The notes under the pieces were generated by a model, which was not told the DNA's origin, did no database searches, and saw only the letters and a list, made by a program, of their open reading frames with translations. The position numbers and the translations under genes are program-made. Below, piece after piece: positions 1 to 7,120 of a DNA stretch of 9,393 nt. The stretch covers positions 1 through 9,393 of the forward strand of contig JAYTQU010000095.1 of NCBI GenBank assembly GCA_043746555.1, given 5' to 3'. Position 1 is the stretch's first letter. Each line of letters starts with the position of its first letter. The DNA comes from CAZQYC01 sp043746555. GTDB taxonomy: Bacteria > Pseudomonadota > Gammaproteobacteria > Steroidobacterales > Steroidobacteraceae.

Positions 1-819
1 GATCAGGCCGCTGCGTTCGCTCTTTTGGCCGCGCGCGATCAGTACTGCAAACAACCCGAGCAGAATCAAACCCGACAACCAAACAATCGCACGGGCGACG
101 GCAACACTTTGGATGACAATACCGATCAATACCGACAGCACCACAGTTCCGGCGATCACGCCGATCAGCCAATCGGTGCGCATCGGTTTGAAATCGGGCG
201 CGGACCCGATATGCGCAATCAGTCGCCGCTGCAAGCGAAATTGCGCGATGCCGATCATCAGGCCCAAAACACAGGTTAGAAATGCCAGATGCCAACCATA
301 GCGCACACGAATCCATGGCGTCAGCGATTGCGAGATGAAAGCGCCGACGTTGATCGCCATGTAGTACATGGTGAAAGCGCCGTCGAGTTTGGATGGTTCG
401 CCTTCATACAAACGCGAGACGAGGTTGTTGGGATTCGCCTTGAATAGACCATTGCCGGTTGCGATCACACCCATCGAAAAAAATAGCAACGGCGTCGCCC
501 AGGGACCGGGAAACACTTGATCCCATGGAATCGACAACAGCGAGTAGCCAACCGCGAGCACGATTGCGCCCAGCATGGTCGTGCGGCGCGCGCCGAGAAT
601 CTTGTCGCCAATCCATCCGCCAAGCAACGGTACGGCGTAGATCATGGATGCCAGTGCGCCCCAGGTCAGATTCGCACGCGCGTCCGTGAAGCCCAGGTAC
701 TGAATCATGAAAACGACTAGCAGCACCTGCATGCCGTAGTAGCCGAAGCGCTCCCACATTTCGATTAGGAACAGCGCGGAGAACGCGCGGGCTTTGGACG
801 GCTGGGCTTGTGCGTTCAT
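1..819 (-). CDS. POT-family proton-dependent oligopeptide transporter, N-terminal 273 residues (3' end outside window)
   Basis: Inner-membrane symporter that imports di- and tripeptides with protons (major facilitator fold, PTR2/POT family). The reading frame is open from ATG at 819 to the window edge, giving 273 residues of a family usually near 500. Three family signatures are visible: the ExxERF motif (E20, E23, R24, F25, followed by GYYGMQ), the loop GDKILGAR at about 71-78, and the second signature with GNGLFKAN (K127) and FTMYYMAINVGAF at about 149-161. Hydrophobic stretches alternate with short polar loops as expected for membrane helices. The start is supported by GGAG 11 bases upstream of ATG and by the position of ExxERF, which matches E. 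coli DtpA closely. It lies downstream of the hydrolase gene on the same strand, but 253 bp containing a palindromic repeat separate them, so co-transcription is doubtful. The exact substrate range cannot be read from the sequence. Confidence 0.93.
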   Translation of the reverse strand, partial: MNAQAQPSKARAFSALFLIEMWERFGYYGMQVLLVVFMIQYLGFTDARANLTWGALASMIYAVPLLGGWIGDKILGARRTTMLGAIVLAVGYSLLSIPWDQVFPGPWATPLLFFSMGVIATGNGLFKANPNNLVSRLYEGEPSKLDGAFTMYYMAINVGAFISQSLTPWIRVRYGWHLAFLTCVLGLMIGIAQFRLQRRLIAHIGSAPDFKPMRTDWLIGVIAGTVVLSVLIGIVIQSVAVARAIVWLSGLILLGLFAVLIARGQKSERSGLI

Positions 820-854
820 CGACGGTTTTTCTCCACGATAATTTTGCCAGGATA

Positions 855-867
855 GTCCTGTCAGGAC
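855..867. promoter_or_regulatory. Short perfect dyad upstream of the peptide transporter gene
   Basis: GTCCTG, one T, then CAGGAC form a 13-bp near-perfect palindrome 35 bp upstream of the transporter start codon. On the minus strand it includes CTGACA, which resembles a -35 hexamer, but no convincing -10 hexamer follows at normal spacing. It could be an operator or chance. The rest of the 820-956 gap shows no gene. Confidence 0.22.
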
Positions 868-956
868 GTTCCCACCAGAGTGCCAGAAAAGACGAGGCGG
901 GATTAGAAGAAGAGGCAGACAACGTGTATGCCGCCACTCAAAATTCCGGCGCCTAA

Positions 957-1034
957 TTCTACTTTGTCAGGTTGCGCTGAAGCGCGCGGTGCGCCTTGCC
1001 CCGCATCGCTTGATCCCAACCTGACAAAGTAGAA
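957..1034. repeat. Palindromic MITE-like repeat, copy 1 (78 bp)
   Basis: The element begins TTCTACTTTGTCAGGTTG and ends with its exact reverse complement, CAACCTGACAAAGTAGAA (18-bp perfect terminal inverted repeats). Inside, the left arm can form the small hairpin GCGC-TGAA-GCGC. All but one base is shared with a second copy at 7121-7264 in the same orientation: the first 37 and last 40 bases are identical. The flanks are CTAA on the left and CTAC on the right, a three-out-of-four match to a 4-bp target duplication. No protein is encoded, so if mobile it must be non-autonomous. It starts 38 bp beyond the stop of the hydrolase gene and could fold as a strong RNA hairpin there, but no U-run marks it as a normal terminator. 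Confidence 0.85.
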
Positions 1035-1072
1035 CTACAATGTTCACAACAAATGTCCGCAACTTTCGCGGG

Positions 1073-1990
1073 TTATCCTGTTGCTCGCTGAATCAACGCC
1101 ACGATTGCATCGACTATGGTTGCGTGTAGTTCCACCGGCAAGTCGTGCCCCATGCCGGGAATAATTTTCAGTTCCGCACCGGGAATATTGGCAGCGGTGT
1201 CTTCGCCACCTTGCACGGGCACTAATGGATCATCGGCGCCGTGAATGACGAGCGTGGGCGCGACGATTTTCTGGAGACGCTCGCGTCGATCGCCGGTTGC
1301 CGTCACGGCCGCGAGTTGCCGCAGCATGCCAAGTGGCGCATAACTGCGCGCCGCATCGCTCAATGCGCGTTCGCGAATTACGGCTTCCGCTGCCGGATAC
1401 TTCGGGCTGCCGATTGTCCTGGCGGATTTGATTGCATAGGCGACGAACGCTTCCTGATCCTTTGGACTGGGTGCCGGCGTACTCAACAGTGCGGCCGCTT
1501 CCGGCTTCGACGATGGCAACGCTGGGTTACCTGTCGTTGACATGACGGAGGTGAACGACAATACGCGCTTTGGATAATCTGCCGCCACCAACTGACCGAT
1601 CATACCGCCCATCGATGCGCCGACGATGTGAGCGCGATCGATATGCAAAGCATCCAGCAGTCCCACCGCGTCGGCCGCCATGTCGTCCAATGTGTATGCC
1701 ACCGTAACGGGTTTGCCGGTCGCTTTAGCCGTGGCGATCGCGCCGATGTTCGGCATGCCCGCGGCGTCGCACTTGGTGGAAAGACCGATGTCGCGATTGT
1801 CGAAGCGAATGACGCGAAAGCCCTTGCTTGCGAGCCGCTCGACAAATGGCAGCGGCCACCGCGTCAATTGCGCGCCCAAGCCCATGATGAGCAAAATGGT
1901 CGGTGCGCCACTTGCTCCATGAGTGGCGCCGTGAGTGGCACCATAAATTTCGTATTCGATATCGATGTTGTTGGCGTGAGCTTGAGACAT
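1073..1990 (-). CDS. Alpha/beta hydrolase-fold esterase-like protein
   Basis: A 305-residue soluble enzyme of the alpha/beta hydrolase superfamily. The oxyanion-loop region LLIMGLGAQL is at 33-42, followed by FDNRDIGLS at 63-71. The nucleophile elbow is GASMGG (Ser126), the likely acid is Asp254 in HGADDPLVP, and the base is His282 in GMGHDLP, so the catalytic triad is complete. The FDNRDxGLS signature and spacing recall the methylesterase/lipase-like group that includes aclacinomycin methylesterase RdmC, but the substrate cannot be inferred. No signal peptide is seen. Residues 17-25 hold a tandem ATHG-ATHG repeat, discussed as a finding. The ATG at 1990 is the only sensible start; the upstream Shine-Dalgarno (GGGTA) is weak. 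The gene diverges from ppk and precedes the peptide transporter gene on the same strand. Confidence 0.9.
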   Translation of the reverse strand: MSQAHANNIDIEYEIYGATHGATHGASGAPTILLIMGLGAQLTRWPLPFVERLASKGFRVIRFDNRDIGLSTKCDAAGMPNIGAIATAKATGKPVTVAYTLDDMAADAVGLLDALHIDRAHIVGASMGGMIGQLVAADYPKRVLSFTSVMSTTGNPALPSSKPEAAALLSTPAPSPKDQEAFVAYAIKSARTIGSPKYPAAEAVIRERALSDAARSYAPLGMLRQLAAVTATGDRRERLQKIVAPTLVIHGADDPLVPVQGGEDTAANIPGAELKIIPGMGHDLPVELHATIVDAIVALIQRATG

Positions 1991-2123
1991 AGCGAGTACC
2001 CGTATCTGATAGAGAGACCGGGTAGTAGCATACGCAAGTACGGTGGGGGCAAGCCACGTTTATCTCGTGCCGTCGCGGATTCGCGATTCGCTACAACGGC
2101 GATGGATAATCTGGATAATATTT

Positions 2124-2144
2124 ACGCAGTGCGCGACACTGCGT
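2124..2144. promoter_or_regulatory. Perfect 8-bp dyad in the hydrolase/ppk divergent region
   Basis: ACGCAGTG and CACTGCGT flank a 5-base centre (CGCGA), making a 21-bp dyad between the two divergent genes. Just to its left are two copies of TGGATAAT nine bases apart (2103-2110 and 2112-2119). The dyad may be an operator or a stem-loop. The rest of 1991-2123 shows no gene and no clear hydrolase promoter. Confidence 0.35.
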
Positions 2145-2154
2145 GTTAGCGGCG

Positions 2155-2189
2155 CTGTCACATTGTTGTAAACAGAAATGCAATATGCT
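2155..2189 (+). promoter_or_regulatory. Candidate Pho box and promoter for ppk
   Basis: CTGTCAC-ATTG-TTGTAAA (2155-2172) has the architecture of a PhoB box: two 7-base half-sites 11 bp apart, the first a perfect match to CTGTCAY and the second matching at four of seven positions. Eleven bases further lies TATGCT (2184-2189), an acceptable -10 hexamer at the distance seen in PhoB-activated promoters such as phoA. Transcription would then start near 2196. ppk is a known Pho regulon member in several gammaproteobacteria, so control by phosphate starvation is plausible, but the site is predicted only. Confidence 0.45.
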
Positions 2190-2217
2190 TGTCATACAAG
2201 CTATGATTTCGTTAAAC

Positions 2218-4356
2218 ATGCTCGCGGTCAATCTCAAATCGCCCGATTTCTTTATCAACCGCGAATTGTCGCTGTTGGACTTCAATCGGAGAGTTCTAGC
2301 CCAGGCTCAAGACGCTTCGTTGCCGCTGATGGAGCGTATTCGCTTTCTGTGCATCTCGTGCAGCAATCTCGACGAGTTCTTTGAAATTCGCGTTGCGGGT
2401 TTGAAGCAGCGACTGGAGGTGGGATCGGTGCACGGCGGCCCCGATGGTATGGGCGTGGTTGAACAACTTAAAGCGATACGTCAGCGCGCGGTCGCACTCG
2501 TCGCAGATCAATACGAACTGCTGAATCAGTTGGTGTTTCCCGAACTTGCGGCGCAAGGAATTCATTTTGTCGATGCGCGCAACGCGACGAGTTCGCAACG
2601 CAAATGGTTGGACGAGCATTTTTCGCAACAGGTTGAACCGGTCTTGACTCCGCTGAGTTTGGACCCCGCTCGCCCGTTTCCGCGAATACAGAATAAAAGT
2701 TTGAACTTTATGGTGCGGCTGTCGGGTAAGGATGCCTTTGGACGCGACGCCGGCTTGGCTGTCGTGCAAGTGCCGCGCACACTGCCGAGAATTATCAAAT
2801 TACCGGCGAACAGTGCGGACGACAACACCAGTTGTTTCACTTTTCTTTCCGCCGTGGTGGCGATATTCGTGGAGCGACTATTCGTTGGAATGACAATAAC
2901 CGGTTGTTGGCAATTTCGCGTGACGCGCAATAGCGATTTGTTCGTCGACGACGAAGAAGTCGACGATCTATTGCGCGCCGTGGAAGGCGAACTTGCGCAG
3001 CGGCGCTACGGCGATGCCGTTCGACTGGAAACGTCAACCGACTGCCCGGAAGACATCACCGGCTTTTTGCTCCAGCATTTCGCGTTAACCGACGACGACC
3101 TATATCCCGTGAACGGCCCGGTGAATCTAAATCGATTGATGGCGATTTATGAACTGGTGGAGCGACCGGATTTGAAGTATCCGGCGTTTGTGGCGAGCGT
3201 GCCGAAGCGACTGGCGGAAAAGGAAGATTTGTTTGCGGCTATTCGCGACGCCGACATCTTGTTGCATCATCCGTATCAATCGTTTGTTCCTGTAGTGGAA
3301 TTCGTGCGACAAGCAGGTGCCGACAAGGATGTGTTGGCGATTAAGCAAACGCTCTATCGCGCCGGACCGGATTCGCCGATCGTCGACGCACTCGTGCGTG
3401 CTGCGCTCGCCGGAAAGGAAGTGACCGTCATTATCGAATTGATGGCGCGTTTCGACGAAGCCGACAACATTAAACTCGCGTCGCGGTTACAAGAAGCAGG
3501 CGCGCATGTGATGTACGGGGTTGTCGGTTTCAAGACACATGCCAAACTTATCATGGTGGTCCGACGCGAGCGCAACAAGCTGCGTCGCTATTGTCATCTT
3601 GGCACCGGTAACTATCATCCAAACACGGCGCGCACATACACGGACTATGGGTTGCTCACCTGCGATCCGGCTTTCGGCGACGACTTACATCAGTTGTTCT
3701 TGCAGTTGACCAGTCCAACGCGGCCGGCACAGTTGCAGAAGATTTTGCAATCGCCGTTTTCGTTGCATGATGCGATCTTGACGAAGACTAAACGCGAGGT
3801 TGAGTTTGCTCGACAAGGGAAGGAAGCGCGCATCATTGTGAAACTCAATGCTTTGATCGAGCCGCAAGTCATTCATTCGCTCTACGAGGCGTCGATGGCG
3901 GGGGTCAAAGTCGATTTGATCGTTCGCGGCATCTGCGCGCTAAAGCCCGGAATCGCGGGAGTTTCCGAAAACATCACGGTGCGTTCGATCGTCGGTCGTT
4001 TTCTCGAGCATTCACGCGTGTACTATTTTCACAACGGCGGTCGCCCCGAAGTGTTTTGCGCCAGCGCGGACTGGATGGATCGGAATTTCTTTCGCCGTAT
4101 CGAAGTGTGCTTTTCGATTGAAGGCAAACAGAACCGCGAACGCATTATCGCCGATCTGGAGCTCTACTTGCGAGACAACGTCAATGCGTGGCGGTTGCAT
4201 TCCGACGGCACCTATTCGCGAGTAGAGGCCGGTCGAGATCCACGCATCGACGCGCAATCGGAATTGCTGCGTCGCCTGAACGATGGGGCGGAAGCCCCGG
4301 TTGTGGCGATTCCAGTTCAGCTCAGACGTAAGCGAAAACCCAGCGCTTTCAAATAG
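2218..4356 (+). CDS. ppk: Polyphosphate kinase 1
   Basis: Transfers the gamma phosphate of ATP reversibly onto inorganic polyphosphate; a membrane-associated enzyme of phosphate storage and stress response. From ATG 2218 the protein has 712 residues (E. coli 688). It opens with the N-terminal domain (FINRELSLLDFNRRVL, SNLDEFFEIRVAGLKQ), continues through the head domain (GCWQFRVTRNSDLFVDDEEV) and ends with two phospholipase D-like catalytic domains. The autophosphorylated histidine is His441 in KTHAK and the second essential histidine is His598 in LEHSRVY; their 157-residue spacing equals that of E. coli His435 and His592. The frame is open further upstream to GTG 2143, with ATGs at 2185 and 2203, but none has a clear Shine-Dalgarno and the candidate Pho promoter overlaps that stretch, so 2218 is preferred (2203 also possible). 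The last 40 bp overlap the 3' end of convergent ppx. Confidence 0.96.
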   Translation: MLAVNLKSPDFFINRELSLLDFNRRVLAQAQDASLPLMERIRFLCISCSNLDEFFEIRVAGLKQRLEVGSVHGGPDGMGVVEQLKAIRQRAVALVADQYELLNQLVFPELAAQGIHFVDARNATSSQRKWLDEHFSQQVEPVLTPLSLDPARPFPRIQNKSLNFMVRLSGKDAFGRDAGLAVVQVPRTLPRIIKLPANSADDNTSCFTFLSAVVAIFVERLFVGMTITGCWQFRVTRNSDLFVDDEEVDDLLRAVEGELAQRRYGDAVRLETSTDCPEDITGFLLQHFALTDDDLYPVNGPVNLNRLMAIYELVERPDLKYPAFVASVPKRLAEKEDLFAAIRDADILLHHPYQSFVPVVEFVRQAGADKDVLAIKQTLYRAGPDSPIVDALVRAALAGKEVTVIIELMARFDEADNIKLASRLQEAGAHVMYGVVGFKTHAKLIMVVRRERNKLRRYCHLGTGNYHPNTARTYTDYGLLTCDPAFGDDLHQLFLQLTSPTRPAQLQKILQSPFSLHDAILTKTKREVEFARQGKEARIIVKLNALIEPQVIHSLYEASMAGVKVDLIVRGICALKPGIAGVSENITVRSIVGRFLEHSRVYYFHNGGRPEVFCASADWMDRNFFRRIEVCFSIEGKQNRERIIADLELYLRDNVNAWRLHSDGTYSRVEAGRDPRIDAQSELLRRLNDGAEAPVVAIPVQLRRKRKPSAFK

Positions 4357-5819
4357 TCGGCTTCTTGTTCCAAGTCCGCGGAAGTCAGCGGCTGTTCTTG
4401 TAGCCAGTTTTTTGGGAATTCCAAATCCAGCGATCGATTTTTCGCGCGTAAAACAATTTCCGGCAGGCGCGCGGAACTCCGGCCACGATGCAGTAACACC
4501 GCGAGTCGCAGCAACACGATCAACGGTTCCGCTTTCATATGCCACGGAGGCATCAATTCTTCAAGAGGCGTCAGATCCAATTTGCGCCGGTGCGCGCGAA
4601 CGAGACAAGCAAGCAGGCGTTGCTCTTCTTGCGGAAAACCGGGCATGTCGGCATTTTCAAGCAGATAGCCGCCATGGCGATGGTAATGCGCGTGCGAAAC
4701 ATCCAAGCCAATTTCGTGCAACTTGGCGGCCCAACTCAGCATCGATTCGGATAACGGGTCGTCGAGCTCCCAATCGGATTGGGTTTGTTTGAGAGACCCC
4801 AGTGCAGTCGTTTCGACGCGACCGGCTTGTGCGAGATCGACGTGATAGCGGCCTTGCATGGCGCGCACAGTGCGAACACGAGCGTCTTCGTCGGTAAGAC
4901 GTCCAATCAAATCGTAGAGCAATCCCTCGCGTAACGCGCCATCGCCGACTTTAAGCGTGGCAATTTTTAGTCCATCCAGAATTTCCGCCAGCACCGCCAG
5001 TCCGCCCGGGAATATGGATTTGCGATCATTTGCCAATTCGGGCCAGCGCAATTTATCGACCTGTCCGGCGCGCAGCGTTTGTTCGACTAACTGTTCGACT
5101 TCCTTCGACGTAATCGCCGCGTCGGGTCCATGCTGGGCGCGAATAATCTCGCCAACGCAGCGTATTGTGCCCGAGGCGCCCAGCGCGTGGTCCCAACCGA
5201 AAGTTCGAAACGCTTCTTGAATCGGTTCGAGTTCAAGTCTTGCTGCAAGTCGTGCGCGCTTCATCCGTTTGTCGGTAACCTCGCCGTCATCGAAATAGCG
5301 CTTGCTGAGCGTTACGCAACCCATGTGTAAACTTTCCAAGAGTTTCGTTGTCGCGCCGTCGCCGATGGCCAGCTCTGTACTACCGCCACCGATGTCGATC
5401 ACCAATCGTTTGCCGGGCTGTCGTGGCGCGGTGTTGAGCACGCCGAGATAAATCAGTCGCGCTTCCTCGATGCCGGAAATAATATCGATCGGGTGACCGA
5501 GCGCGACGCGAGCGCGGTCCAAAAATGCACCGCAGCGTTTCGCTTCTCGCAGCGTATTCGTGCCGACGACACGCACGCTTTGCGCTTTCATATCGCGCAA
5601 CCGTTGCCCGAATCGCTCCAGACATTCAAGCGCACGTTCGATGGCGCTACGTTCAAGACGACCGCGATCGTCCAACCCGGCGGCTAATCGCACCGATTCT
5701 CGCAGTCGATCGACAATCAACAGCTGACCATGCGAAAAACGCGCAACCACCATGTGAAAGCTGTTGGAGCCGAGATCGACCGCGGCAATGACATCGGGAA
5801 GTTGATTGGAGCGAGACAT
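4317..5819 (-). CDS. ppx: Exopolyphosphatase (Ppx/GppA family)
   Basis: Releases orthophosphate processively from polyphosphate ends, opposing Ppk; related GppA enzymes also cleave pppGpp. The 500-residue protein aligns along nearly its whole length with E. coli Ppx (513). The ASKHA-fold phosphate loop VDLGSNSFHMVVAR is at 14-27, the catalytic glutamate is Glu119 in SGIEEARLIYLG (E. coli Glu121), and the second loop VIDIGGGSTEL follows. The C-terminal half carries the HD-like helical domain (LHEIGLDVSHAHYHRHGGYLL), which favours Ppx over the shorter single-domain forms. The frame extends to an ATG at 5909, but ATG 5819 fits the family N-terminus and has AAAGGG about ten bases upstream. Its 3' end overlaps convergent ppk by 40 bp. 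Tail-to-tail ppk/ppx order differs from the E. coli ppk-ppx operon but resembles the arrangement in Pseudomonas aeruginosa. Confidence 0.95.
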   Translation of the reverse strand: MSRSNQLPDVIAAVDLGSNSFHMVVARFSHGQLLIVDRLRESVRLAAGLDDRGRLERSAIERALECLERFGQRLRDMKAQSVRVVGTNTLREAKRCGAFLDRARVALGHPIDIISGIEEARLIYLGVLNTAPRQPGKRLVIDIGGGSTELAIGDGATTKLLESLHMGCVTLSKRYFDDGEVTDKRMKRARLAARLELEPIQEAFRTFGWDHALGASGTIRCVGEIIRAQHGPDAAITSKEVEQLVEQTLRAGQVDKLRWPELANDRKSIFPGGLAVLAEILDGLKIATLKVGDGALREGLLYDLIGRLTDEDARVRTVRAMQGRYHVDLAQAGRVETTALGSLKQTQSDWELDDPLSESMLSWAAKLHEIGLDVSHAHYHRHGGYLLENADMPGFPQEEQRLLACLVRAHRRKLDLTPLEELMPPWHMKAEPLIVLLRLAVLLHRGRSSARLPEIVLRAKNRSLDLEFPKNWLQEQPLTSADLEQEADYLKALGFRLRLS

Positions 5820-5878
5820 CAGGCACGAACCCTTTGCGATGCACCGGGGTCCAGCGGGGAAGTTGGTGCGACACAACG

Positions 5879-5905
5879 ATTGTAGCGGGTTTCGTCCGGC
5901 TGCAA
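5879..5905 (-). promoter_or_regulatory. Possible ppx promoter
   Basis: On the minus strand, TACAAT (5884-5879) matches five of six bases of a sigma-70 -10 hexamer and lies about 60 bp before the ppx start codon. The best -35 is TTGCAG (5905-5900), three of six matches with a short 15-bp spacer, so only the -10 part is persuasive. Confidence 0.28.
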
Positions 5906-5925
5906 TCATTCGCTGTCATGATCTC

Positions 5926-6093
5926 ATGAGCAGGGCGTGCGCATGCGATGCCACGCCCGTCGACTCTCTCGGCGTTCTTGCCGATAGGCTGAAATTCAAA
6001 CCAACTCCGACACTGGGGTTCGCCGACGGCCGAAGAGTCTCCGGCACGCTCGATCGGGATCGCATCGAGAGCGAACTCAACAACGCATCCTAG
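5926..6093 (+). pseudogene. C-terminal fragment of a DsbC/DsbG-type periplasmic disulfide isomerase
   Basis: The plus-strand frame reads through CDATPVDSLGVLADRLKF, then KPTPTLGFADGRRVSG, and ends at TAG 6091-6093. This matches the last part of the thioredoxin-fold domain of DsbC: a structural cysteine followed by aspartate, the helix with spaced leucines, the cis-proline TPT turn, the beta-hairpin with DG..V.G, and a final amphipathic helix. The N-terminal dimerisation domain and the catalytic CxxC region are absent, and upstream DNA is the ppx promoter region, so this is a 5'-truncated relic of about 55 residues. The ATG at 5926 simply marks where homology becomes credible; the frame stays open further upstream to 5806 but overlaps ppx. 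The stop codon coincides with the first bases of the adjacent insertion-sequence end, so the original C-terminus may also be altered. Identification rests on motif memory, not on a search. Confidence 0.58.
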
Positions 6094-6785
6094 CAGCCTG
6101 TCGGACTGAGCTCTTGCGGAAGCGGCTTAAGCGGTTTTGTGGTGCCGAAATCAAGCATGATTCGAACGAATGCAAATGGATTTAGTCAGCGTGATTGATG
6201 CTGAGTTTCAATTCAGCAGACCTTCATGGCAAACAGGCGCTTGAAATTCCACGCTAAGGTCACCAAATTCCATTCGCCTTGAACGTGGTCGAGTCCGCGC
6301 AGCAGGATTTGTCTAAAACCCATCGCGGACTTAAATGGTGCCGAACACCGGTTCGACGGTGTGTTTGCGCAGTGCGTCCCGCTTGCATCCCGCAAGGGTT
6401 TTCAGGCGATGCGCCATCGCTTGCAGTGCCGTGACGTTGTCCGGTGGCGCAGCGCTCGGTTCGCTGAAGCGTTCTTGCCAGGGCCGATGCCAGGGCCGAT
6501 GATGGTGTTCGCGTTTCAATGCGAGCAGCGGTTCGATCTTCGCTTGCGCGCAATCGCGGCAAGGCGTTCGGCACGACATTCAAGTTCCGCTGGAATCGAC
6601 AGCTCATCCGATAGATCGGCACGATCAGTTTGCTCCGCCAACGCCAGCAACAGCGTCACTTCTTCTTTCGGTTGCGCTGCGATCTTCTCTGCATGGCCGT
6701 ACGATAACGCGCTGTCGCGCGACGCATTGGCATGCAGCTTCGTGCCATCGAGCGCCACGATACGCGCGCGTCTTGCTCGATAGAT
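6091..6785 (-). mobile_element. Decayed IS1182-family insertion sequence (transposase remnant)
   Basis: Read on the minus strand, three blocks match IS1182 transposases in order. Block one (about 6779-6516) holds VALDGTKLHANAS, ALSYGHAEK and a charged coiled region ending RAERLAAIA. Block two (about 6570-6331) holds KIEPLLALKREHHH, QERFSEP, RLKTLAG and TVEPVFGTI. Block three (about 6330-6213) holds KSAMGFRQILLRGLDHVQGEWNLVTLAWN. Relative to a full transposase the N-terminal portion is missing, and about 150 residues of the catalytic core are deleted between blocks one and two. One extra T near 6332 shifts the frame after VFGTI. The sequence from 6091 (TAGCAGCCTGTCGGAC) resembles an IS1182-type terminal repeat; the opposite end is absent. 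The copy cannot make active transposase. An imperfect hairpin (TGCTGA...TCAGCA, 6199-6218) lies around the transposase stop. Confidence 0.8.
6478..6501. repeat. Tandem 12-bp duplication within the transposase remnant
   Basis: CCAGGGCCGATG occurs twice in direct tandem. On the transposase strand it doubles the residues HRPW (HRPWHRPW) in front of QERFSEP. Family members, as I recall them, have a single short stretch here, so this is probably slippage after the gene lost function. Confidence 0.7.
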
Positions 6786-6786
6786 C

Positions 6787-7082
6787 CAACTGCTCGACGA
6801 TCTCCACCGAAAAACGCGTCAAGGTTGACGAAAATGATATTCGTAAACCTGCCAACGACATCATTCGTCTTTCGCAATTGCTTGTACCGGATACACGCAT
6901 CCTGCTTGCGCCGAGAGTCGCGGCGGACCTGAAGCACTTTCTGGAGCAGTTAGCCGTTGATGGCAGCTACGACCCCAAATCGATTCGAAATCGACTTGAA
7001 AATTGCTGAAGTCATTGATCGAGTTAGAAGAGCGTACGAATTAGAAGTCGGAGCATCAGATGCTTTAATGAGGAGACTATGA
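6787..7082 (+). pseudogene. C-terminal fragment of a probable AbiEii/AbiGii-like nucleotidyltransferase
   Basis: A plus-strand frame carries VDENDIRKPANDIIRLSQLL, then LVPDTRILLAP, DLKHFLEQLA and DPKSI, and stops at 7007-7009. The frame one step over continues as KIAEVIDRVRRAYELE and ends RRL at TGA 7080-7082. Together these read like the C-terminal helical part of AbiEii-type nucleotidyltransferases, where D-I-(K/R)-K-H-x-N-D-V-F-R-L is followed by a second helix and a final IYGLE-like end. A frameshift in the AAAA run near 6997-7000 would join the frames. A second one near 6820 is possible, since LLDDLHRKTR appears in another frame just upstream. The nucleotidyltransferase core and any antitoxin partner are missing; the fragment begins where the IS remnant ends. 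The family call is from motif resemblance only; a different helical domain is not excluded. Confidence 0.5.
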
Positions 7083-7120
7083 TTCACCATGATGAATACC
7101 GGTTCTTCAATCGAGATTAG
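7079..7120 (+). other. 13-codon ORF overlapping the end of the nucleotidyltransferase fragment
   Basis: ATG 7079 overlaps the TGA of the preceding frame (ATGA) and is preceded by GAGGAG only three bases away. It encodes MIHHDEYRFFNRD and stops at TAG 7118-7120, right at the left border of repeat copy 2. If the TTAG at the border is a target duplication, this stop existed before the insertion, so the repeat did not truncate it. It may be a chance ORF or the start of a lost second gene. Confidence 0.25.

Noticed and set aside
404..937. 177-codon minus-strand frame
   Set aside because: It overlaps the peptide transporter in another frame of the same strand; the transporter frame carries clear POT motifs and this one carries none.
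957..1034. CRISPR repeat or integron attC site
   Set aside because: No regularly spaced repeats, no cas genes, no integrase; two dispersed copies with perfect terminal inverted repeats and target-like flanks do not fit either.
1628..2149. 173-codon plus-strand frame
   Set aside because: Antisense shadow of the alpha/beta hydrolase, no recognisable domain and no ribosome-binding site.
4283..4792. 169-codon plus-strand frame and a 177-codon minus-strand frame (4012-4545) around the ppk/ppx junction
   Set aside because: Both overlap strongly supported ppk or ppx coding sequence in other frames and lack family motifs.
5913..5930. Possible second Pho box (CTGTCAT then GATCTCATGAG) near ppx
   Set aside because: Only the first half-site matches, the second has few matches, and the orientation points away from ppx toward the dsbC fragment.
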